Position numbers and translations under genes: made by a program. A DNA stretch of 64,000 nucleotides from Schnuerera sp. xch1 (GTDB taxonomy: Bacteria > Bacillota > Clostridia > Tissierellales > Tepidimicrobiaceae): NCBI RefSeq assembly GCF_019931165.1, contig NZ_JAIOUP010000003.1, positions 1 to 64,000 on the forward strand, in the 5' to 3' direction. Below, piece by piece: positions 1-8,399 of the stretch. The notes below the pieces were generated by a model. That model was not told where the DNA came from. It ran no database searches and was given only the letters and a program-made list of their open reading frames with translations. The stretch's first letter is position 1, and the number at the start of each line of letters is the position of its first letter.

Positions 1-599
1 CAGGCTATGAAAGTGAAGAAAATTATCTATACTTAAAGGAAAAACAAATAGAATCCTTCATAAAACCATCAAATTATAAAATTAAAAGGACAAGAAAATA
101 TAAAAGTGATATTTCTAGAAAGGAGAACATGCTATATTGTGATACTGATGATTACTACATTTGTGCTAATAATAAAAAACTAGAATTTGAAAAAATAATA
201 TATAGAAAAAATAATTATGGATTTAAAAGCGAATCTAGGGTTTATTTATGTAAAGATTGCTTGGATTGTAATTATTCCAATAAGTGCATTAAGTCCAAAA
301 ATAAATCTGGGTTAAAACGTATATATGTTTCGAAAAGATTTGAAAGTTTAAGAAGAAAATCAGAAGAAAATATAATTACAAAAGAAGGAATTGCTGAGAG
401 ACTTAACCGCTCAATTCAAGCAGAAGGAATTTTTTCATATATTAAATCGGGAATGAGATATTTAAGATTCAGACATAGAAGTATGGATAAGATTATTGCA
501 GAAATGAAGTTATTAGCCCTAGCGATAAATATAAGAAAATTAAGCAATAAAATAATAGAAAATAAATTAGGATTTATTAGATATAAGGAAGCGATTTAA
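1..599 (+). CDS. IS1182-type transposase, C-terminal part (cut by window edge)
   Basis: The reading frame is open from base 3 at the window edge to the stop at 597-599, so only the C-terminal ~198 residues are visible. The protein is rich in Lys and Arg. It has a Cys cluster (CKDCLDCNYSNKC, about residues 84-96 of the visible part) followed by the segment AERLNRSIQAEGIFSYIK and a closing arginine-rich helix. This is the arrangement at the end of IS1182/IS1182-like DDE transposases, where the late Glu sits in the QAEG..F motif. A weak inverted repeat at 622-643 follows. The N-terminal half, including the first catalytic Asp residues, lies outside the window, so whether the element is intact cannot be judged. 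Confidence 0.75.
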   Translation, partial: GYESEENYLYLKEKQIESFIKPSNYKIKRTRKYKSDISRKENMLYCDTDDYYICANNKKLEFEKIIYRKNNYGFKSESRVYLCKDCLDCNYSNKCIKSKNKSGLKRIYVSKRFESLRRKSEENIITKEGIAERLNRSIQAEGIFSYIKSGMRYLRFRHRSMDKIIAEMKLLALAINIRKLSNKIIENKLGFIRYKEAI

Positions 600-730
600 T
601 TATAAAAAATTTTAGATAAAATTAACCTTAGAAAATCTCTAGGTTTATTTAGTATACCTAAAATTAGAGGTGAAAAAATCAAATTATAAATTATGGAATT
701 CTATATAATACAGTTGATAACAAGAACATA

Positions 731-784
731 AAAAAGAGGCGTTTCACAACTTCTTTAGAAGTTATGAAACAGCCCCTTTAATTT
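731..784. terminator. Hairpin terminator, repeated family, copy 1
   Basis: Long imperfect hairpin: the arm at 733-753 (core GTTTCACAACTTC) pairs with 758-779 (core GAAGTTATGAAAC). It starts with an A-run and ends with a T-rich stretch, so it can work for both strands. It lies just after the minus-strand ymaF-like gene. A close relative is found at 14481-14533. Confidence 0.75.
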
Positions 785-786
785 TA

Positions 787-1149
787 TTAGTATTCTGCTA
801 TAGGATCATCAATGAGTGTAGCAAAAACAGTGTTGTGGAAATGGTCAAGATCTACCGTAGTTGATGCTTTGACTAAGTGTACATGTCTACCTTTACCTAC
901 GGGGATAGCAGGGCCTGTCTCAACTGCAAGCTCATGAAGATGATTTCTAGTGAAATCGGTGTTTGTGAATATTCCGTGTATATGTCCGCCACCTTTTAAT
1001 GGAATTGCTTCACTAGTAACTCCTGCAAAACGATGATTGTGTAAAATATCTATTTGAGTGCTCCCTAAGAACTCATGAACATGAGTTTGAGCATTGATTC
1101 CTGGATCATCTGGGTGTGTATTTTTTGAATAAGTGCTTACATCTTGCAT
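787..1149 (-). CDS. YmaF family protein
   Basis: Small protein of 120 residues with repeated His pairs: THVHEFLGSTQ, LHNHRFAGVT, GGGHIHGIF, GRHVHLV and LDHFHN. This is the signature of the YmaF family (PF12788), of unknown function. The spaced HxH motifs suggest metal binding, but that is inference. The start was set at the ATG at 1149 because an AGGAGG lies 11 bases upstream. A GTG four codons earlier overlaps that ribosome binding site and is unlikely to be used. The gene is monocistronic with a hairpin terminator behind it. Confidence 0.8.
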   Translation of the reverse strand: MQDVSTYSKNTHPDDPGINAQTHVHEFLGSTQIDILHNHRFAGVTSEAIPLKGGGHIHGIFTNTDFTRNHLHELAVETGPAIPVGKGRHVHLVKASTTVDLDHFHNTVFATLIDDPIAEY

Positions 1150-1333
1150 ATATATTTTCACCTCCTGTAGTATATAGTATTAAAAACTTGTCTGAAAAGT
1201 GCATTCAAAAGTTAAAGATAAAAGAAAAATATTAATGAATTCTTTAATTATTATGTGATGAAATTTATTTTTGTTTTCTCATTTATATATGGTAATATAA
1301 ATTAAAAGCTTATTTTAAGGAAGGGGATAAATA

Positions 1334-1579
1334 ATGAGTTCTAGAGATAGTACGAATAAAATCAAATTGGATAATGAGAAGCGAGTTCATATGATTAATG
1401 CTATTAAAGAATATTTTGCAAATGAAAGGGAAGAGGATTTGGGTGATCTTGCAGCCAGTTTAATATTAGATTTTTTTATAGAGAAATTAGGTACAGAAAT
1501 TTATAACCAAGCTGTTCGCGATTCTTATGTATATATGAATGAAAAAATTCAAGATTTATTTGAGATTGAAAAGCATTAA
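1334..1579 (+). CDS. DUF2164 family protein
   Basis: 81-residue acidic protein with the DUF2164 pattern: a basic start (IKLDNEKRVHMINAIKEYF), a central E.G.LAA..ILDFF-type stretch (LGDLAASLILDFFIEKLG) and the conserved end GTEIYNQAVRDSYVYMNEK. No catalytic motif is visible and the function is unknown. The start ATG follows GGAAGGGG at a normal distance. It is transcribed away from the ymaF-like gene. Confidence 0.8.
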   Translation: MSSRDSTNKIKLDNEKRVHMINAIKEYFANEREEDLGDLAASLILDFFIEKLGTEIYNQAVRDSYVYMNEKIQDLFEIEKH

Positions 1580-1699
1580 TTAATGAAAACCTAAATATAT
1601 TTCTTTTCAGTTGTATAATATCTTATCCTTAAATTGTTCTTAATTTAGTTTATTATATATGGTATAATTATTTTATTATAAAGAGAAGGGGGTAGTAGG

Positions 1700-3832
1700 A
1701 TGAAGACGAAGGATAGTTTGTCAAATAGCTATTTTTTATTTTTTCTAATTACAGTACTTGTATTTACATATTTGTTTGCAACAAAATCTATGGCTACTGG
1801 TTTGGTTAAAGTGATGATAGATGGAGAGGAGTTTACATCATCATCTAGTCCTTTTATTGAAAATGGACGGACGCTTATACCGATTCGTTTTATTTCAGAA
1901 GAATTGGGAGCAGATGTTAATTGGGATGGTGAAAATAGAGTTGTAACTATAAAAAATGATGATATTACAGTGCGTTTAAAGATAGATAGTAGATTAGTTC
2001 AATATAAAAAAGATGAAGAAGTAGTTTATGGTTTAACCGATGTAGCACCAAAAATCATAGATGGTCATACATTTGTACCTCTTCGTTTGGTTAGCAATGC
2101 GTTGGGTGTAGGAGTTGAATGGAACAAATTAACTAGGACCGCGTATATTGATACTAGTCAATCATCAAATATAGTTTCTTTCTTTGATGTTGAGATTACA
2201 TCACTAGAACCTGGACAGGCCATAACAGGGAAAACTAAATTGCAAACAGCATTGTCGGATAAATATTTAAAAAATGGTAACCAGATAAAATATCTTTTAT
2301 TAAATCCAGATACAGCTAAAGGTATTGTAATTGCTAGGGGGGAGGATCTTACAGGTGAATATATGTGGGTTCCAGATTTAGATGAAACTGGTGATAAAGT
2401 TCTAGTAGCTGCTATCTATGATAAAGATGGACAATTTATAGCTGGCGATTCAATTTCAGTTAATGTAGATGTAGCTCCTAAGGTTTCTCTAGAGGGAGTA
2501 ACTGAAGATGAAACGTTTGATGATTCAATATGTTTAGGAATAGATACTAATTTTGTTGCAAGTAAAGTTAAATATGAAATCACAAATTTAGATACGGAAG
2601 AAGTTATAATTATTGGTGAAGATATCCCACAAGATCCTTATGGTCAATACAAATGGGAACCAAAGATAGATGAAAATGGAAATTATTTATTTAAGGCTAT
2701 TGTATATGATACCAATGGTGAAACTCATGAAAGCAATCCTGTTAATGCTAAAGTTAGAGTAGACCGAAAATTGTCCTTAACAGGGATTACAGATGGACAA
2801 ATAATAGATAAACCAGTTAACCTAATGGCTTCAAGGAATTTTGATGTAAGCGAAACGAAATATGTATTGAGAAATCCTAATACAGATGTAGAGGAGATTA
2901 TTGCAGAAATACCCTATGGAAATTATACATGGTTTCCTGGACCAGAATTGGAGGGATCTAAAGAGGTCTTTGTTAGGGTTAAGGATACACAAGGGGCAAC
3001 ATATGAAAGTGAGCCTATAACTGTTACGCTAAAAGGGACGCCAATAGTATTATTGGATTGTATAGGACCTAACCAGGTATTAACAGAACCTACAAATTTA
3101 AAGATTAAAAGTAACGTTGATTTAGACAGTGTAAAATATATTATTACAAATCAGGAAACAGGAAAACAGAAAACAATAATTGCTGATGCAGACTCTTTGG
3201 ATGAACAAATATATAATCCAGCGGAACAAGACATTGGATACTGGAGTATAAAGGCGGTTGCAAAGTATAATAATGAGGAAATCAGTAGCGAGGAGATTCC
3301 ATTTAGAGTGTATCTGGGGAAAATATATGAGCCTGTTTCTATAGTTAATAAAAATAATTATGTAGATGAATATATTCAGTTAGCTTCTAAATTAGCTAGA
3401 GATTTTTGGGAAGATACAGGAATGTCTGCTGCTTTACAAACAGCTCAATCCATTCTTGAAACTGGTTGGGGACAAAATGTACCTGTAGATAAATATAGTG
3501 GTAAATTGTCATACAATTTATTTGGAATAAAAGGTAAAGGTCCTGTAGGTTCGGTTACTATAAATACTTGGGAAGTATATAATGGCCAAACATATCATGT
3601 TGATGCAGAGTTTAGAGCTTATAATAGCGTTGAAGAAAGTTGGATTGACCACAAAAGTTTTTTATTAGATTCTAGTAGATATGAATCTTTTAAGAAAGTA
3701 ATGCATGATAGTACTCAGGGAGCATGGGCATTAAAAAGGTCAGGTTATGCAACTGATCCGGAATATGCTACTAAATTGATGAGAATTATAAATCAATATA
3801 ATCTAAAGCAGCTTGATAAAATAGGAATTTAA
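1700..3832 (+). CDS. Secreted stalk-domain protein with C-terminal glucosaminidase
   Basis: 710 residues. A hydrophobic N-terminal segment (about 12-32) acts as signal peptide or anchor; no lipobox is seen. Residues ~35-153 form a copper-amine-oxidase-like N-terminal (stalk) domain with the paired motifs TLIPIRFISEELGA and TFVPLRLVSNALG. Residues ~160-535 hold about four related Ig-like repeats, each ending in a W.P or similar step (for example YMWVPDLDETG, YKWEPKIDENG, YTWFPGPEL). Residues ~555-705 are a mannosyl-glycoprotein endo-beta-N-acetylglucosaminidase-type domain (PF01832) with the catalytic Glu in SILETGWGQN and the motif YNLFGIKG. The likely role is peptidoglycan hydrolysis outside the membrane. 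It is preceded by a TATAAT box at 1663-1668. Confidence 0.85.
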   Translation: MKTKDSLSNSYFLFFLITVLVFTYLFATKSMATGLVKVMIDGEEFTSSSSPFIENGRTLIPIRFISEELGADVNWDGENRVVTIKNDDITVRLKIDSRLVQYKKDEEVVYGLTDVAPKIIDGHTFVPLRLVSNALGVGVEWNKLTRTAYIDTSQSSNIVSFFDVEITSLEPGQAITGKTKLQTALSDKYLKNGNQIKYLLLNPDTAKGIVIARGEDLTGEYMWVPDLDETGDKVLVAAIYDKDGQFIAGDSISVNVDVAPKVSLEGVTEDETFDDSICLGIDTNFVASKVKYEITNLDTEEVIIIGEDIPQDPYGQYKWEPKIDENGNYLFKAIVYDTNGETHESNPVNAKVRVDRKLSLTGITDGQIIDKPVNLMASRNFDVSETKYVLRNPNTDVEEIIAEIPYGNYTWFPGPELEGSKEVFVRVKDTQGATYESEPITVTLKGTPIVLLDCIGPNQVLTEPTNLKIKSNVDLDSVKYIITNQETGKQKTIIADADSLDEQIYNPAEQDIGYWSIKAVAKYNNEEISSEEIPFRVYLGKIYEPVSIVNKNNYVDEYIQLASKLARDFWEDTGMSAALQTAQSILETGWGQNVPVDKYSGKLSYNLFGIKGKGPVGSVTINTWEVYNGQTYHVDAEFRAYNSVEESWIDHKSFLLDSSRYESFKKVMHDSTQGAWALKRSGYATDPEYATKLMRIINQYNLKQLDKIGI

Positions 3833-3918
3833 AAATTTTGTTAGACTACTATAAAATTATCTAAATATGATAAACTTAAATACTAATAATATTGATCTAA
3901 AACATAGGAGGAATTAAC

Positions 3919-4437
3919 TTGGATCTTAAATCAAAAATAAGGGTAATTGAAGATTTTCCAGAGAAAGGTGTTAGTTTTAAAGATATAACAACTTTAATAA
4001 AGGATAATAATGCATTTGTAGAAGCAGTCAATCTGTTAGCTAAAGACTTAAAAGATAAAGATATAGATTATATAGCTGGGCCAGAAGCTAGAGGATTTCT
4101 ATTTGGAGCTACTGTAGCATATGCTTTAGGAGTGGGGTTTATACCAGTTAGAAAACCTGGGAAATTACCTGCAGATGTTGTTAGCTATGAATACGAACTA
4201 GAATACGGAAGTAACACATTAGAAATACATAAAGATGCTATAGGAAGAGGAAAAAGAGTTGCAATTGTAGATGATTTATTAGCCACAGGCGGAACTGTTA
4301 TGTCTACTGCGAAATTAATAGAATCTGCTGGTGGAGAAGTAGTCGCTATGGAATTTTTAATTGAGTTGGAAAGCTTGAAAGGAAGAGAAAAATTGAAAGA
4401 TTATTATATTAATTCTTTAGTTAAATACGAAAGATAA
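3919..4437 (+). CDS. apt: Adenine phosphoribosyltransferase
   Basis: 172 residues, the normal length for Apt. It transfers ribose-5-phosphate from PRPP to adenine, giving AMP (purine salvage, cytoplasm). The PRPP-binding loop is clear: [13 protein letters not shown] at about residues 115-127. The substrate region [10 protein letters not shown] and the PVRKPGKLP loop are also present. The start is TTG, eight bases after AGGAGG; no ATG lies near. It stands alone, followed by a textbook terminator. Confidence 0.95.
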   Translation: MDLKSKIRVIEDFPEKGVSFKDITTLIKDNNAFVEAVNLLAKDLKDKDIDYIAGPEARGFLFGATVAYALGVGFIPVRKPGKLPADVVSYEYELEYGSNTLEIHKDAIGRGKRVAIVDDLLATGGTVMSTAKLIESAGGEVVAMEFLIELESLKGREKLKDYYINSLVKYER

Positions 4438-4440
4438 GCG

Positions 4441-4470
4441 AAAGAATGGTTGAATTTAACCATTCTTTTT
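4441..4470 (+). terminator. Intrinsic terminator of apt
   Basis: Perfect hairpin: AAAGAATGGTT at 4441-4451, six-base loop, AACCATTCTTT at 4458-4468, followed by Ts. Confidence 0.9.
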
Positions 4471-4590
4471 ATATTTATAAATATAAAGTATTTACATTTT
4501 ATGTTATTAACTTAATACAAATAGAAATTTGAATATTTTATATAGTACAAAGGAAAACTAAAATTAAAATTACAAAGGAGGAGATTGAGA

Positions 4591-5016
4591 ATGCGTGATA
4601 TAGTTCCTTTTGGAAGGAAGGGTGACTTTTTTCCATCATTTTTTAGAAATTTTTTTGATGACGATTATTTTCCAGCGATGAGCAATATGCAGGAGAATTT
4701 TAGAGTTGATTTAAAAGAAACAGACGATAATTATCTTGTAGAAGCGGATTTGCCTGGGATTAAAAAAGAAGATATAGATATAGATTTCTCCAATAATTAT
4801 TTAATAATCAATGCGAAGAGAGAAGGAACTGTAGAAGATAAGAAAGAAGATTATGTTCGCCGTGAAAGACATTATGGTGAATTTAGAAGAAGATTTTATA
4901 TGGATAACGTAGATGAAAGTAAGATAGATGCTACTTTTAATAATGGCGTTTTAAAAATTACCCTTCCAAAATTAAATAAAGGAAATAATAAAAGAAGAAA
5001 GATTGATATTAATTAA
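4591..5016 (+). CDS. Small heat shock protein, Hsp20/alpha-crystallin family
   Basis: 141 residues: a short Phe-rich N-terminal region (DFFPSFFRNFFDDDYF) followed by an alpha-crystallin domain from about residue 35. The domain has the hallmark VEADLPGIKKEDI and the closing NGVLKITLPK. This is an ATP-independent chaperone that holds unfolding proteins in the cytoplasm. The ATG at 4591 was chosen because it sits nine bases after AAAGGAGG; an in-frame TTG two codons earlier is too close to it. The gene converges with mnmH and the two stop codons overlap. Confidence 0.9.
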   Translation: MRDIVPFGRKGDFFPSFFRNFFDDDYFPAMSNMQENFRVDLKETDDNYLVEADLPGIKKEDIDIDFSNNYLIINAKREGTVEDKKEDYVRRERHYGEFRRRFYMDNVDESKIDATFNNGVLKITLPKLNKGNNKRRKIDIN

Positions 5017-5048
5017 TGATAGTGTAATTTAATTACACTATCATTAAT
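5012..5048. terminator. Perfect bidirectional palindrome at convergent gene ends
   Basis: An 18-base arm (5012-5029) and its exact complement (5031-5048) are separated by one base. Both the hsp20 stop and the mnmH stop lie inside the left arm. A T-rich tail is weak, so termination may rely on the long stem. Confidence 0.75.
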
Positions 5049-6074
5049 TATGCTACTTTTCATCCATTTAATTATTTCCTTTGCTGTTTTTCTACTGTCC
5101 TTGTTATAAAAAGTGGCACAATATGTTTTAGTTTTGTTTTCATAAAGTGGATCATAATATTTAGTCATTAGTTCTTCAATTATTATTTCATATTTAGACT
5201 TTTTTACCATCTCTATATATCTATCGATGTTTTTATTGCCTAGATATTTTCTTAGTGGTTTTAATGCTTTAAGAAGTTCATCATCAGTATCATGAACGTA
5301 ATCTTTCAATATATTATTGACTCTTGTCTCAATGTCAGCATGGATCTTTATATGAATTCCACTTTTCATTAAATTAAATATATAATCAGGAATTATATCA
5401 TTACCTATTCTTTTACTTTCACCTTCTGTAAAGATGATATTGGATTTTCTATTTTTAATGGATTCATACAGGAGGCTTTCGAACATCTTTTGAGTATTTT
5501 GTTCACCTAAACCAATACTTCCAAAAAAAGAACCTCTATGATTTGCACAACCTTCTAAATCGAGAACATCCATACCTTCCTCTTTAAGTGCCTTTAATAT
5601 GTCTGTTTTACCAGTGCCAGTATTACCATAAAGAACTACAAATTTTATACCCTTACATGCATTTGGAAGTGCATTATTGATATATTTTCTATATTTTTTA
5701 TATCCACCATCAAGTTTGTATACATTCATTCCAAGAGTTGCAAAAAGTGAAACTAAGGATGTACTTCTAAATCCACCCTTAGCGCAGAAGAGTATAATGC
5801 TTTCATATTGTTTACTTAATGAATTAAACTTATCATATATATCAGGAAGTTTCTCTGAAGCAATTTCTATTCCTAATCTTTTAGCCTTTTCAACACTATC
5901 TTGAACATAAGTTGTTCCAACTATTTCCCTTTCATCATCAGTGAAAATTGGGATATTAATAGCACTTGGAATAGTATATGCTTTATATTCACTAGGACTT
6001 CTAACATCTATTAGCGCAAATGTTTTACTCATATTGTTTTTATCTATCTTTTCATAATCGATTACTTTAAACAT
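5013..6074 (-). CDS. mnmH: tRNA 2-selenouridine/geranyl-2-thiouridine synthase
   Basis: 353 residues. An N-terminal rhodanese domain (about 1-135) carries the catalytic Cys in FCAKGGFRS. A P-loop domain follows with YGNTGTGKT at about residues 149-157. This fusion is specific to MnmH (SelU/YbbB), which replaces sulfur with selenium at the wobble 2-thiouridine of Lys, Glu and Gln tRNAs using selenophosphate. Its presence predicts that selD is encoded elsewhere in the genome. The start ATG follows AAGGAG at a good distance. Monocistronic. Confidence 0.9.
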   Translation of the reverse strand: MFKVIDYEKIDKNNMSKTFALIDVRSPSEYKAYTIPSAINIPIFTDDEREIVGTTYVQDSVEKAKRLGIEIASEKLPDIYDKFNSLSKQYESIILFCAKGGFRSTSLVSLFATLGMNVYKLDGGYKKYRKYINNALPNACKGIKFVVLYGNTGTGKTDILKALKEEGMDVLDLEGCANHRGSFFGSIGLGEQNTQKMFESLLYESIKNRKSNIIFTEGESKRIGNDIIPDYIFNLMKSGIHIKIHADIETRVNNILKDYVHDTDDELLKALKPLRKYLGNKNIDRYIEMVKKSKYEIIIEELMTKYYDPLYENKTKTYCATFYNKDSRKTAKEIIKWMKSSIINDSVIKLHYH

Positions 6075-6233
6075 AGAATTCTCCTTTTTTATAATAAATA
6101 AGAACAGTATATATTATACACTACTATGCTCATTTACAAAAGGCTAGAAATCTATGTCAGACAAACTATTAATAAAATTAAATATTTTGCTAAGATCCAT
6201 CTTTGGTGCATACTAATTTTATTTCATCGTCTT

Positions 6234-7793
6234 TTAATAGTCATCTTTAAATAATTTTTCAATAGTATTTACATCGTTGCTAAATTTTAAAGGTTTTATT
6301 GATGGTCCTTCTATTATCTCACCTTCGTAAGTAAATCTTGAGCCATGACAAGGGCAATCCCAAGATTTTTCAGCAGAATTCCAATTTAATTCACAACCCA
6401 TATGTGGGCATGTAGTATTAACTAAATGGAGCATTCCTTCTTCATCTCTATATGCTCCGATTCTTTCTCCATCAATTTTTATAATCTTACCTTCACCAGG
6501 TTCTATATCAATATTCTTAGGCAATGAAGAAAGTTTTCCTTTTAATAGGTGTTCTGCAACATTTAAATTTTCAACCACAAAATTTTTGGCTGATGAAATA
6601 ATGTTTTTACGTGATGGATTATAAACATTTTGCCATTTGCTTTCTCCTTTAACTATCAAGTCTCTAAGAATCATAGCAGAGACCATACTATTTGTCATAC
6701 CCCATTTTTGGAATCCAGTAGCAACATACATATCAGGAGTATTTGAAGTATAGTTTCCAATATAGGGTACTCCATCTAAGGTAATATAATCCTGAGTAGA
6801 CCATTTATAAGGAATATCTTCTATAGTAAATATACTATTTGCAAAACTTATTAATTCTTGGTAGCTTTCATCTGTATTATCACTTTGGCCAGTTGTATGG
6901 TTAGCTCCTACAACTAGAATAAGCTCACCATCTTCTGTATTTTGAGAACGAAGTGATCTTGTCGGATCCTCTTCATTTACATACATTCCACCTGGATATT
7001 TTTCTTTTGCTTTAATCCCAACGATATACGACCTCTTAGGGAATACTCTGGCAAAGTACATTCCGTGTTTATTATAAAAAGGATATTGTGATGTGATTAT
7101 TACTTTTTTTGCCCTTACTTTGTTTCCTTTTTCAGTAGTAATTACATAATTATTGTCCTTTTCAATATCTACAGCTCTACTATTTTCAAATATACGAACG
7201 TTGTTATCATGTATAATACTAGCTAAACTTAAAACATATTTACGTGGATGGAATTGAGCTTGGTTATCAAAGCGGATTGCTGCTTTAATAGACATATTAA
7301 AAGGTATCTCCTCTACATAGGAAGCTTTAATTCCTAAACTTGATGCTGTTTTAACCTCGTTTTCAATCTGTTGAATATATTTTTCTCGTTGAGTATATAC
7401 AAAGGCTGGTTGAGATATATAATCACAGTCGATTTGGTTATCTTCTATTATTTCTTTAATTTTATGGATTGCTGATTCATTTGCATGTGCATATTGCTTT
7501 GCAAATTCTTTTCCTGCTTGTGTTTTTATTTTATCGTAAATAAGACCATGTTGTGATGTAATCTTTGCTGTAGTGTGTGCAGTTGCTCCTTGACAGATAT
7601 GATCAGATTCAAGAACTGCTATGTTTAAATTTTCCTTTTGTAGTAAATATGCACATGATATGCCAGCTAAACCCCCACCTATTATTACAACATCTACATC
7701 TATATCCTCGTTTAAAGTTGGATAATTAGTAGTAGGTGTAGATGCTAACCAGTAAGATTGAGGTAATTTTTTCGAATTATTTTGTTTATTCAT
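6234..7793 (-). CDS. FAD-dependent oxidoreductase with C-terminal Rieske domain
   Basis: 519 residues, similar in layout to Bacillus YhfW. A DAO-type FAD domain begins with the dinucleotide motif VVIIGGGLAGISCAYLL (about 34-50). The C-terminal ~90 residues are a Rieske [2Fe-2S] domain with both ligand boxes, CPHMGC and CPCHGS. The electron donor or acceptor is unknown; a flavin coupled to a high-potential Rieske cluster suggests oxidation of a small molecule or a redox relay. No signal peptide, so cytoplasmic. GGAGGG precedes the ATG. It stands alone. Confidence 0.85.
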   Translation of the reverse strand: MNKQNNSKKLPQSYWLASTPTTNYPTLNEDIDVDVVIIGGGLAGISCAYLLQKENLNIAVLESDHICQGATAHTTAKITSQHGLIYDKIKTQAGKEFAKQYAHANESAIHKIKEIIEDNQIDCDYISQPAFVYTQREKYIQQIENEVKTASSLGIKASYVEEIPFNMSIKAAIRFDNQAQFHPRKYVLSLASIIHDNNVRIFENSRAVDIEKDNNYVITTEKGNKVRAKKVIITSQYPFYNKHGMYFARVFPKRSYIVGIKAKEKYPGGMYVNEEDPTRSLRSQNTEDGELILVVGANHTTGQSDNTDESYQELISFANSIFTIEDIPYKWSTQDYITLDGVPYIGNYTSNTPDMYVATGFQKWGMTNSMVSAMILRDLIVKGESKWQNVYNPSRKNIISSAKNFVVENLNVAEHLLKGKLSSLPKNIDIEPGEGKIIKIDGERIGAYRDEEGMLHLVNTTCPHMGCELNWNSAEKSWDCPCHGSRFTYEGEIIEGPSIKPLKFSNDVNTIEKLFKDDY

Positions 7794-7958
7794 AATATCC
7801 CTCCAGAAGTTAACATAAAATTTTCTATAGATTATTTTTTACTTTAATGATATAAAGTATGCAAGTTTATTAAATTGAGAAATTAAGGACATAAAAAAAT
7901 TTTTTAAAGAGAAGATAATATAAAGTATATTTATAAAAATGGTATAGGAGGTTAATGG

Positions 7959-8228
7959 ATGAATTTTGATAATATTTTGGAGAGGAGAATAGTAAAAAAT
8001 GGACTTCATAGTTTAGTATTAGAGATTTCAGCCGATGAATATAAGGAGGACTACGAAGAGTATAACGATGATTATGCTTCAAATATTTTAGAAAGGCATC
8101 TACAATATAGAGGCGATGACGGAAGACCTACGAATATACAGATTGATTATGATTATAAGAATAATATTGTAAGAATTTTTGCAGATATCCACTATTTAGG
8201 CAATGATCATACTACATACAGAATGTAG
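7959..8228 (+). CDS. Hypothetical acidic protein
   Basis: 89 residues, rich in Asp, Glu and Tyr (for example DYEEYNDDYASN), no Cys, no membrane segment. I do not recognise the family. The gene is supported by a strong ribosome binding site (ATAGGAGG, then ATG), an open frame in an otherwise non-coding stretch and a hairpin (8235-8272) just after its stop. A minus-strand frame over the same bases is a shadow. Confidence 0.6.
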   Translation: MNFDNILERRIVKNGLHSLVLEISADEYKEDYEEYNDDYASNILERHLQYRGDDGRPTNIQIDYDYKNNIVRIFADIHYLGNDHTTYRM

Positions 8229-8234
8229 TACTTA

Positions 8235-8272
8235 ATGCAACTACACCCATGGCTAAATGGATGTAGTTGCAT
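8235..8272 (+). terminator. Hairpin after the small acidic protein gene
   Basis: ATGCAACTACA at 8235-8245 pairs exactly with TGTAGTTGCAT at 8262-8272 around a 16-base loop. No good T-run follows, so termination efficiency is uncertain. Confidence 0.6.
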
Positions 8273-8399
8273 GTATAGACAAAAATTTATCAAAAAATTT
8301 TATATAAAAGACAGGTTATGACAAAATATAACATTTGTATTTTGTATAATAGGGTTTGTGAGCAAATATATAATAATTTAGTAGGAGGTTTTATTTGGA